64,000 nt of DNA from NCBI GenBank assembly GCA_030998225.1, contig JAPYXD010000047.1, positions 1 to 64,000 on the forward strand. Reading direction: 5' to 3'. The notes beneath the pieces are model-generated. The model ran no database searches. It saw only the letters and a list, made by a program, of their open reading frames with translations, and was not told the DNA's origin. Every line of letters begins with the position of its first letter. The stretch's first letter is position 1. Position numbers and translations under genes: made by a program. Of the stretch, positions 52,448 to 63,595 are shown piece after piece. Source of the DNA: Diplolepis rosae. Taxonomy: Eukaryota; Arthropoda; Insecta; Hymenoptera; Diplolepididae.

Positions 52448-52882
52448 GAATGACGTGGTTGTTACTCAATTTTCGTAAATTATATTTACAATAAAATTCC
52501 CTTTTTTCATACCAAGTAATCTGAGTGGAGTAAGAAAATTCGGACGCACCCTTAAAAAACACCCTACCTACAAAAAAGCCACTAATCGTCCAGAATGACG
52601 TGGTTGTTACTCAATTTTCGTAAATTTTATTTACAATAAAATTCTCTTTTTTCGTACCAAGTAATCTGAGTGGAGTAAGAAAATTCGGACGCACCCTTAA
52701 AAAACACCCTACCTACAAACAAACCACTAATCGTCCAGAATGACGTGGTTGTTACTCAATTTTCGTAAATTTTATTTAAAATAAAATTCTCTTTTTCCAT
52801 ACCAAGTAATCTGAGTGGAGTAAGAAAATTCGGACGCACCCTTAAAAAACACCCTACCTACAAACAAACCACTAATCGTCCA

Positions 52883-53317
52883 GAATGACGTGGTTGTTAC
52901 TCAATTATCGTAAATTATATTTACAATAAAATTCTCTTTTTTCATACCAAGTAATTTGAGTGGAGTAAGAAAATTCGGACGCACCCTTAAAAAACACCCT
53001 ACCTACAAAAAAGCCACTAATCGTCCAGAATGACGTGGTTGTTACTCAATTTTCGTAAATTTTATTTACAATAAAATTCTCTTTTTTCATACCAAGTAAT
53101 CTGAGTGGTGTAAGAAAATTCGGACGCACCCTTAAAAAACACCCTACCTACAAAAAAGCCACTAATCGTCCAGAATGACGTGGTTGTTACTCAATTTTTT
53201 AAAATTTAATCTACCATAAAATTCTCTTTTTTTATACCAAGTAACCTGGGTGGGGTAAGAAAATCCGGACGCACCCTTAAAAAACACCCTACCTACAAAA
53301 AAGCCACTTATCGTCCA
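52883..53317. repeat. P-T-W block, copy 5
   Basis: Same trio as at 24263, with W ending in ACTTATCG. It is followed by a Z-type start that is truncated at 53391. Confidence 0.88.
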
Positions 53318-53391
53318 GAATGACGTGGTTGTTACTCAATTTTCTTAAATTTTATTTACCATAAAATTCTCTTTTTTTATACCATCGTCCA
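53318..53391. repeat. Truncated Z unit, 74 bp
   Basis: TTTTTTTATACC joins ATCGTCCAG, deleting about 71 bp. The next unit has a private ATCAACAAT and ATTCCCTTTTTT. Confidence 0.9.
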
Positions 53392-54116
53392 GAATGACGT
53401 GGTTGTTACTCAATTTTCGTAAATTTTATCAACAATAAAATTCCCTTTTTTCATACCAAGTAATCTGAGTGGAGTAAGAAAATTCGGAAGCACCCTTTAA
53501 AAACACCCTACCTACAAACAAACCACTAATCGTCCAGAATGACGTGGTTGTTACTCAATTATCGTAAATTATATTTACAATAAAATTCTCTTTTTTCATA
53601 CCAAGTAATCTGAGTGGAGTAAGAAAATTCGGACGCACCCTTAAAAAACACTCTACCTACAAACAAACCACTAATCGTCCAGAATGACGTGGTTTTTACT
53701 CAATTTTTTTAAATTTAATCAACCATAAAATTCTTCTTTTTTATACCAAGTAACCTGGGTGGGGTAAGAAAATCCGGACGCACCCTTAAAAAACACCCAA
53801 CCTACAAACAAACCACTAATCGTCCAGAATGACGTGGTTGTAACTCAATTTTCGTAAATTTAATCAATCATAAAATTCTTCTTTTTTATACCAAGTAACA
53901 TTGTTGTGGTAAGAAAATTCGGACGCACACTTAAAAAACATCCTACCTACAAAAAAGCCACTAATCGTCTAGAATGACGTGGTTGTTACTCAATTTTCGT
54001 AAATTTTATGTAAAATAAAATTCTCTTTTTCCATACCAAGTAATCTGAGTGGAGTAAGAAAATTCGGACGCACCCTTAAAAAACACCCTACCTACAAACA
54101 AACCACTAATCGTCCA

Positions 54117-54551
54117 GAATGACGTGGTTGTTACTCAATTATCGTAAATTATATTTACAATAAAATTCTCTTTTTTCATACCAAGTAATCTGAGTGGAGT
54201 AAGAAAATTCGGACGCACCCTTAAAAAACACCCTACCTACAAAAAAGCCACTAATCGTCCAGAATGACGTGGTTGTTACTCAATTTTCGTAAATTTTATT
54301 TACAATAAAATTCTCTTTTTTCATACCAAGTAATCTGAGTGGTGTAAGAAAATTCGGACGCACCCTTAAAAAACACCCTACCTACAAAAAAGCCACTAAT
54401 CGTCCAGAATGACGTGGTTGTTACTCAATTTTTTAAAATTTAATCTACCATAAAATTCTCTTTTTTTATACCAAGTAACCTGGGTGGGGTAAGAAAATCC
54501 GGACGCACCCTTAAAAAACACCCTACCTACAAAAAAGCCACTTATCGTCCA
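54117..54551. repeat. P-T-W block, copy 6
   Basis: P here has AATTATCG but the reference AATCTGAG. T with GTGGTGTAAG and W ending in ACTTATCG follow, then a truncated Z unit. Copies 5 and 6 are 1.2 kb apart and both run into a truncated Z unit, but with different break points. Confidence 0.87.
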
Positions 54552-54629
54552 GAATGACGTGGTTGTTACTCAATTTTCTTAAATTTTATTCACCATAAAA
54601 TTCTCCACAAAAAAGCCACTAATCGTCCA
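54552..54629. repeat. Truncated Z unit, 78 bp
   Basis: ACCATAAAATTCTC joins CACAAAAAAGCCAC, losing about 67 bp beginning in the T-rich tract. Confidence 0.9.
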
Positions 54630-55354
54630 GAATGACGTGGTTGTTACTCAATTTTCGTAAATTTTATTAACAATAAAATTCTCTTTTTCCATACCAAGTA
54701 ATCTGAGTGGAGTAAGAAAATTCGGACGCACCCTTAAAAAACACCCTACCTACAAACAAACCACTAATCGTCCAGAATGACGTGGTTGTTACTCAATTAT
54801 CGTAAATTATATTTACAATAAAATTCTCTTTTTTCATACCAAGTAATCTGAGTGGTGTAAGAAAATTCGGACGCACCCTTAAAAAACACCCTACCTACAA
54901 ACAAACCACTAATCGTCCAGAATGACGTGGTTTTTACTCAATTTTTTTAAATTTAATCTACCATAAAATTCTTCTTTTTTATACCAAGTAACCTGGGTGG
55001 GGTAAGAAAATCCGGACGCACCCTTAAAAAACACCCAACCTACAAACAAACCACTAATCGTCCAGAATGACGTGGTTGTAACTCAATTTTTTTAAATTTA
55101 ATCAACAATAAAATTCTTCTTTTTTATACCAAGTAACCTGGGTGGAGTAAGAAAATTCGGACGCACACTTAAAAAACATCCTACCTACAAAAAAGCCACT
55201 AATCGTCTAGAATGACGTGGTTGTTACTCAATTTTCGTAAATTTTATTTAAAATAAAATTCTCTTTTTCCATACCAAGTAATCTGAGTGGAGTAAGAAAA
55301 TTCGGACGCACCCTTAAAAAACACCCTACCTACAAAAAAGCCACTAATCGTCCA

Positions 55355-56949
55355 GAATGACGTGGTTGTTACTCAATTTTCTTAAATTTTATTTACCATA
55401 AAATTCTCTTTTTTTATACCAAGTAACCTGGGTGGGGTAAGAAAATCCGGACGCACCCTTAAAAAACACCCTACCTACAAAAAAGCCACTTATCGTCCAG
55501 AATGACGTGGTTGTTACTCAAAATTCGTAAATTTTATTAACAATAAAATTCTCTTTTTCCATACCAAGTAATCTGAGTGGAGTAAGAAAATTCGGACGCA
55601 CACTTAAAAAACACCCTACCTACAAAAAAGCCACTAATCGTCTAGAATGACGTGGTTGTTACTCAATTTTCGTAAATTTTATTAACAATAAAATTCTCTT
55701 TTTCCATACCATGTAATCTGAGTGGAGTAAGAAAATTCGGACGCACACTGAAAAAACACCCTACCTACAAAAAAGCCACTAATCGTCTAGAATGACGTGG
55801 TTGTTACTCAATTTTCGTAAATTTTATTTAAAATAAAATTCTCTTTTTCCATACCAAGTAATCTGAGTGGAGTAAGAAAATTCGGACGCACCCTTAAAAA
55901 ACACCCTACCAAGAAACAAACCACTAATCGTCCAGAATGACGTGGTTGTTACTCAATTTTCGTAAATTATATTTACAATAAAATTCCCTTTTTTCATACC
56001 AAGTAATCTGAGTGGAGTAAGAAAATTCGGACGCACCCTTTAAAAACACCCTACCTACAAACAAACCACTAATCGTCCAGAATGACGTGGTTGTTACTCA
56101 ATTTTCGTAAATTATATTTACAATAAAATTCTCTTTTTTCATACCAAGTAATCTGAGTGGAGTAAGAAAATTCGGACGCACCCTTAAAAAACACCCTACC
56201 TACAAAAAAGCCACTAATCGTCCAGAATGACGTGGTTGTTACTCAATTTTCGTAAATTTTATTTACAATAAAATTCTCTTTTTTCATACCAAGTAATCTG
56301 AGTGGAGTAAGAAAATTCGGACGCACCCTTTAAAAACACCCTACCTACAAACAAACCACTAATCGTCCAGAATGACGTGGTTGTTACTCAATTTTCGTAA
56401 ATTTTATTTACAATAAAATTCTCTTTTTTTATACCAAGTAATCTGAGTGGAGTAAGAAAATTCGGACGCACCCTTTAAAAACACCCTACCTACAAACAAA
56501 CCACTAATCGTCCAGAATGACGTGGTTGTTACTCAATTTTCGTAAATTATATTTACAATAAAATTCTCTTTTTTCATACCAAGTAATCTGAGTGGAGTAA
56601 GAAAATTCGGACGCACCCTTAAAAAACACCCTACCTACAAACAAACCACTAATCGTCCAGAATGACGTGGTTGTTACTCAATTTTCGTAAATTATATTTA
56701 CAATAAAATTCTCTTTTTTTATACCAAGTAATCTGAGTGGAGTAAGAAAATTCGGACGCACCCTTAAAAAACACCCTACCTACAAAAAAGCCACTAATCG
56801 TCCAGAATGACGTGGTTGTTACTCAATTTTCGTAAATTTTATTTACAATAAAATTCTCTTTTTTCATACCAAGTAATCTGAGTGGTGTAAGAAAATTCGG
56901 ACGCACACTGAAAAAACACCCTACCTACAAAAAAGCCACTAATCGTCTA
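55355..56949. repeat. Z unit plus ten-unit block, copy 3
   Basis: Z at 55355 is followed by ten units from 55500: X with CTCAAAATTCG, Y, K with CCAAGAAAC, A with ATTCCCTTTTTT and CCTTTAAA, A, T, T, A, A, T with GTGGTGTAAG. The order matches 33084-34533. The last unit here ends Y-like (CACTGAAA, GTCTAG) and leads straight into a K unit. Confidence 0.88.
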
Positions 56950-57674
56950 GAATGACGTGGTTGTTACTCAATTTTCGTAAATTTTATTTAAAATAAAATT
57001 CTCTTTTTCCATACCAAGTAATCTGAGTGGAGTAAGAAAATTCGGACGCACCCTTAAAAAACACCCTACCTACAAACAAACCACTAATCGTCCAGAATGA
57101 CGTGGTTGTTACTCAATTTTCGTAAATTATATTTACAATAAAATTCTCTTTTTTCATACCAAGTAATCTGAGTGGAGTAAGAAAATTCGGACGCACCCTT
57201 AAAAAACACCCTACCTACAAACAAACCACTAATCGTCCAGAATGACGTGGTTGTTACTCAATTTTCGTAAATTTTATTAACAATAAAATTCTCTTTTTTC
57301 ATACCAAGTAATCTGAGTGGAGTAAGAAAATTCGGACGCACCCTTAAAAAACACCCTACCTACAAACAAACCACTAATCGTCCAGAATGACGTGGTTGTT
57401 ACTCAATTTTCGTAAATTATATTTACAATAAAATTCTCTTTTTTTATACCAAGTAATCTGAGTGGAGTAAGAAAATTCGGACGCACCCTTAAAAAACACC
57501 CTACCTACAAAAAAGCCACTAATCGTCCAGAATGACGTGGTTGTTACTCAATTTTCGTAAATTTTATTTACAATAAAATTCTCTTTTTTCATACCAAGTA
57601 ATCTGAGTGGTGTAAGAAAATTCGGACGCACCCTTAAAAAACACCCTACCTACAAAAAAGCCACTAATCGTCCA

Positions 57675-58254
57675 GAATGACGTGGTTGTTACTCAATTTT
57701 CTTAAATTTTATTTACCATAAAATTCTCTTTTTTTATACCAAGTAACCTGGGTGGGGTAAGAAAATCCGGACGCACCCTTAAAAAACACCCTACCTACAA
57801 AAAAGCCACTTATCGTCCAGAATGACGTGGTTGTTACTCAAAATTCGTAAATTTTATTAACAATAAAATTCTCTTTTTCCATACCAAGTAATCTGAGTGG
57901 AGTAAGAAAATTCGGACGCACACTTAAAAAACACCCTACCTACAAAAAAGCCACTAATCGTCTAGAATGACGTGGTTGTTACTCAATTTTCGTAAATTTT
58001 ATTAACAATAAAATTCTCTTTTTCCATACCATGTAATCTGAGTGGAGTAAGAAAATTCGGACGCACACTGAAAAAACACCCTACCTACAAAAAAGCCACT
58101 AATCGTCTAGAATGACGTGGTTGTTACTCAATTTTCGTAAATTTTATTTAAAATAAAATTCTCTTTTTCCATACCAAGTAATCTGAGTGGAGTAAGAAAA
58201 TTCGGACGCACCCTTAAAAAACACCCTACCTACAAACAAACCACTAATCGTCCA
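57675..58254. repeat. Z-X-Y-K block
   Basis: Z, X with CTCAAAATTCG, Y with CCATGTAATC and CACTGAAA, and K with the ordinary CTACCTACAAAC ending. It is preceded by a T unit with GTGGTGTAAG, as at 63451, where the unit before Z also has that mark. Confidence 0.87.
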
Positions 58255-58399
58255 GAATGACGTGGTTGTTACTCAATTTTCGTAAATTTTATTTACAATA
58301 AAATTCTCTTTTTTCATACCAAGTAATCTGAGTGGAGTAAGAAAATTCGGACGCACCCTTAAAAAACACCCTACCTACAAACAAACCACTAATCGTCCA

Positions 58400-58584
58400 G
58401 AATGACGTGGTTGTTACTCAATTTTCGTAAATTATATTTACAATAAAATTCTCTTTTTTTATACCAAGTAACCTGGGTGGGGTAAGAAAATCCGGACGCA
58501 CCCTTAAAAAATCTGAGTGGGGTAAGAAAATCCGTACGCACCCTTAAAATCCACCCTACCTACAAAAAAGCCACTAATCGTCCA
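58400..58584. repeat. A/C unit fused to a partial unit before W, 185 bp
   Basis: A C-like end runs to CACCCTTAAAAA and joins ATCTGAGTGGGG of another unit, which has TCCGTACGC and CCCTTAAAATCCACCC. A W unit with a private TTCGTACAAAGTAATCTTAG follows at 58585. Confidence 0.87.
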
Positions 58585-60904
58585 GAATGACGTGGTTGTT
58601 ACTCAATTTTTTAAAATTTAATCTACCATAAAATTCTCTTTTTTCGTACAAAGTAATCTTAGTGGAGTAAGAAAATTCGGACGCACCCTTAAAAAACACC
58701 CTACCTACAAAAAAGCCACTAATCGTCCAGAATGACGTGGTTGTTACTCAATTTTCGTAAATTTTATTTACAATAAAATTCTCTTTTTTCATACCAAGTA
58801 ATTTGAGTGGAGTAAGAAAATTCGGACGCACCCTTAAAAAACACCCTACCTACAAAAAAGCCACTTATCGTCCAGAATGACGTGGTTGTTACTCAATTTT
58901 CGTAAATTTTATTTACAATAAAATTCTCTTTTTCCATACCAAGTAATCTGAGTGGAGTAAGAAAATTCGGACGCACACTTAAAAAACACCCTACCTACAA
59001 AAAAGCCACTAATCGTCTAGAATGACGTGGTTGTTACTCAATTTTCGTAAATTTTATTAACAATAAAATTCTCTTTTTCCATACCAAGTAATCTGAGTGG
59101 AGTAAGAAAATTCGGACGCACACTGAAAAAACACCCTACCTACAAAAAAGCCACTAATCGTCTAGAATGACGTGGTTGTTACTCAATTTTCGTAAATTTT
59201 ATTTAAAATAAAATTCTCTTTTTCCATACCAAGTAATCTGAGTGGAGTAAGAAAATTCGGACGCACCCTTAAAAAACACCCTACCTACAAAAAAGCCACT
59301 AATCGTCCAGAATGACGTGGTTGTTACTCAATTTTCGTAAATTTTATTTACAATAAAATTCCCTTTTTTCATACCAAGTAATCTGAGTGGAGTAAGAAAA
59401 TTCGGACGCACCCTTAAAAAACACCCTACCTACAAAAAAGCCACTAATCGTCCAGAATGACGTGGTTGTTACTCAAAATTCGTAAATTTTATTAACAATA
59501 AAATTCTCTTTTTCCATACCAAGTAATCTGAGTGGAGTAAGAAAATTCGGACGCACACTTAAAAAACACCCTACCTACAAACAAACCACTAATCGTCCAG
59601 AATGACGTGGTTGTTACTCAATTTTCGTAAATTTTATTTACCATAAAATTCTTCTTTTTTATACCAAGTAACCTGGGTGGGGTAAGAAAATCCGGACGCA
59701 CCCTTAAAAAACACCCAACCTACAAACAAACCACTAATCATCCAGAATGACGTGGTTGTAACTCAATTTTCGTAAATTTTATTTACAATAAAATTCTCTT
59801 TTTTTATACACAGTAATCTGAGTGGAGTAAGAAAATACGGACGCACCCTTAAAAAACACCCTACCTACAAAAAAGCCACTAATCGTCCAGAATGACGTGG
59901 TTGTTACTCAATTTTCGTAAATTTTATTTACAATAAAATTCTCTTTTTTCATACCAAGTAATCTGAGTGGAGTAAGAAAATTCGGACGCACCCTTAAAAA
60001 ACACCCTACCTACAAACAAGCCACTAATCGTCCAGAATGACGTGGTTGTTACTCAATTTTCGTAAATTTTATTTACAATAAAATTCTCTTTTTTCATACC
60101 AAGTAATCTGAGTGGAGTAAGAAAATTCGGACGCACCCTTAAAAAACACCCTACCTACAAACAAACCACTAATCGTCCAGAATGACGTGGTTGTTACTCA
60201 ATTTTCGTAAATTATATTAACAATAAAATTCTTCTTTTTTATACCAAGTAACCTGGGTGGGCTAAGAAAATCCGGACGCACCCTTAAAAAACACCCAACC
60301 TACAAACAAACCACTAATCATCCAGAATGACGTGGTTGTAACTCAATTTTCGTAAATTTTATTTACAATAAAATTCTCTTTTTTTATACACAGTAATCTG
60401 AGTGGAGTAAGAAAATACGGACGCACCCTTAAAAAACACCCTACGTACAAAAAAGCCACTAATCGTCCAGAATGACGTGGTTGTTACTCAATTTTCGTAA
60501 ATTTTATTTACAATAAAATTCTCTTTTTCCATACCAAGTAATCTGAGTGGAGTAAGAAAATTCGGACGCACCCTTAAAAAACACCCTACCTACAAAAAAG
60601 CCACTAATCGTCCAGAATGACGTGGTTGTTACTCAATTTTCGTAAATTTTATTTAAAATAAAATTCTCTTTTTTCATACCAAGTAATCTGAGTGGAGTAA
60701 GAAAATTCGGACGCACCCTTAAAAAACACCCTACCTACAAACAAGCCACTAATCGTCCAGAATGACGTGGTTGTTACTCAATTTTCGTAAATTTTATTTA
60801 CAATAAAATTCTCTTTTTTTATACCAAGTAATCTGAGTGGAGTAAGAAAATTCGGACGCACCCTTAAAAAACACCCTACCTACAAACAAACCACTAATAG
60901 TCCA

Positions 60905-61774
60905 GAATGACGTGGTTGTTACTCAATTTTCGTAAACTATATTTACAATAAAATTCTTCTTTTTTATACCAAGTAACCTGGGTGGGGTAAGAACATCCGG
61001 ACGCACCCTTAAAAAACACCCAACCTACAAACAAACCACTAATCATCCAGAATGACGTGGTTGTAACTCAATTTTCGTAAATTTTATTTACAATAAAATT
61101 CTCTTTTTCTATACACAGTAATCTGAGTGGAGTAAGAAAATTCGGACGCACCCTTAAAAAACACCCTACCTACAAAAAAGCCACTAATCGTCCAGAATGA
61201 CGTGGTTGTTACTCAATTTTCGTAAATTTTATTTACAATAAAATTCTCTTTTTTCATACCAAGTAATCTGAGTGGAGTAAGAAAATTCGGACGCACCCTT
61301 AAAAAACACCCTACCTACAAACAAGCCACTAATCGTCCAGAATGACGTGGTTGTTACTCAATTTTCGTAAATTTTATTTACAATAAAATTCTCTTTTTTT
61401 ATACCAAGTAATCTGAGTGGAGTAAGAAAATTCGGACGCACCCTTAAAAAACACCCTACCTACAAAAAAGCCACTAATCGTCCAGAATGACGTGGTTGTT
61501 ACTCAATTTTCGTAAATTTTATTTACAATAAAATTCTCTTTTTTCATACCAAGTAATCTGAGTGGTGTAAGAAAATTCGGACGCACCCTTAAAAAACACC
61601 CTACCTACAAAAAAGCCACTAATCGTCCAGAATGACGTGGTTGTTACTCAATTTTCGTAAATTATATTTACAATAAAATTCTCTTTTTTCGTACCAAGTA
61701 ATCTGAGTGGAGTAAGAAAATTCGGACGCACCCTTAAAAAACACCCTACCTACAAACAAACCACTAATCGTCCA
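60905..61774. repeat. 870-bp six-unit block, copy 1
   Basis: C-like A ending in CCCAACC, S with CTATACACAG, T ending CAAACAAGCC, T with TTTTTTTATACC, T with GTGGTGTAAG, and A. The same six classes in the same order occupy 62210-63079. A C-S pair also starts nearby at 59600, 60180 and 61775, giving spacings of 4, 5, 6, 3 and 6 units. Confidence 0.87.
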
Positions 61775-62209
61775 GAATGACGTGGTTGTTACTCAATTTT
61801 CGTAAATTATATTTACAATAAAATTCTTCTTTTTTATACCAAGTAACCTGGGTGGTGTAAGAAAATCCGGACGCACCCTTAAAAAACACCCAACCTACAA
61901 ACAAACCACTAATCATCCAGAATGACGTGGTTGTAACTCAATTTTCGTAAATTTTATTTACAATAAAATTCTCTTTTTTTATACACAGTAATCTGAGTGG
62001 AGTAAGAAAATTCGGACGCACCCTTAAAAAACACCCTACCTACAAAAAAGCCACTAATCGTCCAGAATGACGTGGTTGTTACTCAATTTTCGTAAATTTT
62101 ATTAACAATAAAATTCTCTTTTTCCATACCAAGTAATCTGAGTGGAGTAAGAAAATTCGGACGCACACTTAAAAAACACCCTACCTACAAACAAACCACT
62201 AATCGTCCA

Positions 62210-63079
62210 GAATGACGTGGTTGTTACTCAATTTTCGTAAATTATATTTACAATAAAATTCTTCTTTTTTATACCAAGTAACCTGGGTGGGGTAAGAAAA
62301 TCCGGACGCACCCTTAAAAAACACCCAACCTACAAACAAACCACTAATCGTCCAGAATGACGTGGTTGTAACTCAATTTTCGTAAATTTTATTTACAATA
62401 AAATTCTCTTTTTCTATACACAGTAATCTGAGTGGAGTAAGTAAATTCGGACGCACCCTTAAAAAACACCCTACCTACAAAAAAGCCACTAATCGTCCAG
62501 AATGACGTGGTTGTTACTCAATTTTCGTAAATTTTATTTACAATAAAATTCTCTTTTTTCATACCAAGTAATCTGAGTGGAGTAAGAAAATTCGGACGCA
62601 CCCTTAAAAAACACCCTACCTACAAACAAGCCACTAATCGTCCAGAATGACGTGGTTGTTACTCAATTTTCGTAAATTTTATTTACAATAAAATTCTCTT
62701 TTTTTATACCAAGTAATCTGAGTGGAGTAAGAAAATTCGGACGCACCCTTAAAAAACACCCTACCTACAAAAAAGCCACTAATCGTCCAGAATGACGTGG
62801 TTGTTACTCAATTTTCGTAAATTTTATTTACAATAAAATTCTCTTTTTTCATACCAAGTAATCTGAGTGGTGTAAGTTAATTTGGTCGCACCCTTAAAAA
62901 ACACCCTACCTACAAAAAAGCCACTAATCGTCCAGAATGACGTGGTTGTTACTCAATTTTCGTAAATTATATTTACAATAAAATTCTCTTTTTTCATACC
63001 AAGTAATCTGAGTGGAGTAAGAAAATTCGGACGCACCCTTAAAAAACACCCTACCTACAAACAAACCACTAATCGTCCA
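62210..63079. repeat. 870-bp six-unit block, copy 2
   Basis: Six units matching 60905-61774 in order and in the linked end marks. Private changes include GTTAATTTGGTCGCAC in the fifth unit near 62.88 kb. The C unit of this copy ends in ATCGTCC where copy 1 has ATCATCC. Confidence 0.87.
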
Positions 63080-63224
63080 GAATGACGTGGTTGTTACTCA
63101 ATTTTCGTAAATTATATTTACCATAAAATTCTTCTTTTTTATACCAAGTAACCTGGGTGGGCTAAGAAAATCCGGACGCACCCTTAAAAAACACCCAACC
63201 TACAAACAAACCACTAATCATCCA

Positions 63225-63305
63225 GAATGACGTGGTTGTTACTCAATTTTCTTAAATTTTATTGACAATAAAATTCTCTTTTTTTATACACCCACTAATC
63301 GTCCA
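63225..63305. repeat. Truncated unit before W, 81 bp
   Basis: TTTTTTTATACAC joins CCACTAATCG. The unit has a private ATTGACAAT. It is followed by a W unit starting TTTATAGCAAG in its second half, a mark shared with the W unit at 40583. Confidence 0.88.
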
Positions 63306-63450
63306 GAATGACGTGGTTGTTACTCAATTTTTTAAAATTTAATCTACCATAAAATTCTCTTTTTTTATAGCAAGTAATATGAGTGGAGTAAGAAAATTAG
63401 GACGCACCCTTAAAAAAAACCCAAACTACAAAAAATCCACTAATCGTCCA
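63306..63450. repeat. Highly diverged W unit
   Basis: This unit carries GCAAGTAATATGAG, TTAGGACGC, AAAAAAAACCCAAAC and AAAAAATCCAC, several private changes in one unit. It is among the least homogenised units in the window. Confidence 0.85.
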
Positions 63451-63595
63451 GAATGACGTGGTTGTTACTCAATTATCGTAAATTTTATTTAAAATAAAAT
63501 TCTCTTTTTTCATACCAAGTAATCTGAGTGGTGTAAGAAAATTCGGACGCACCCTTAAAAAACACCCTACCTACAAAAAAGCCACTAATCGTCCA

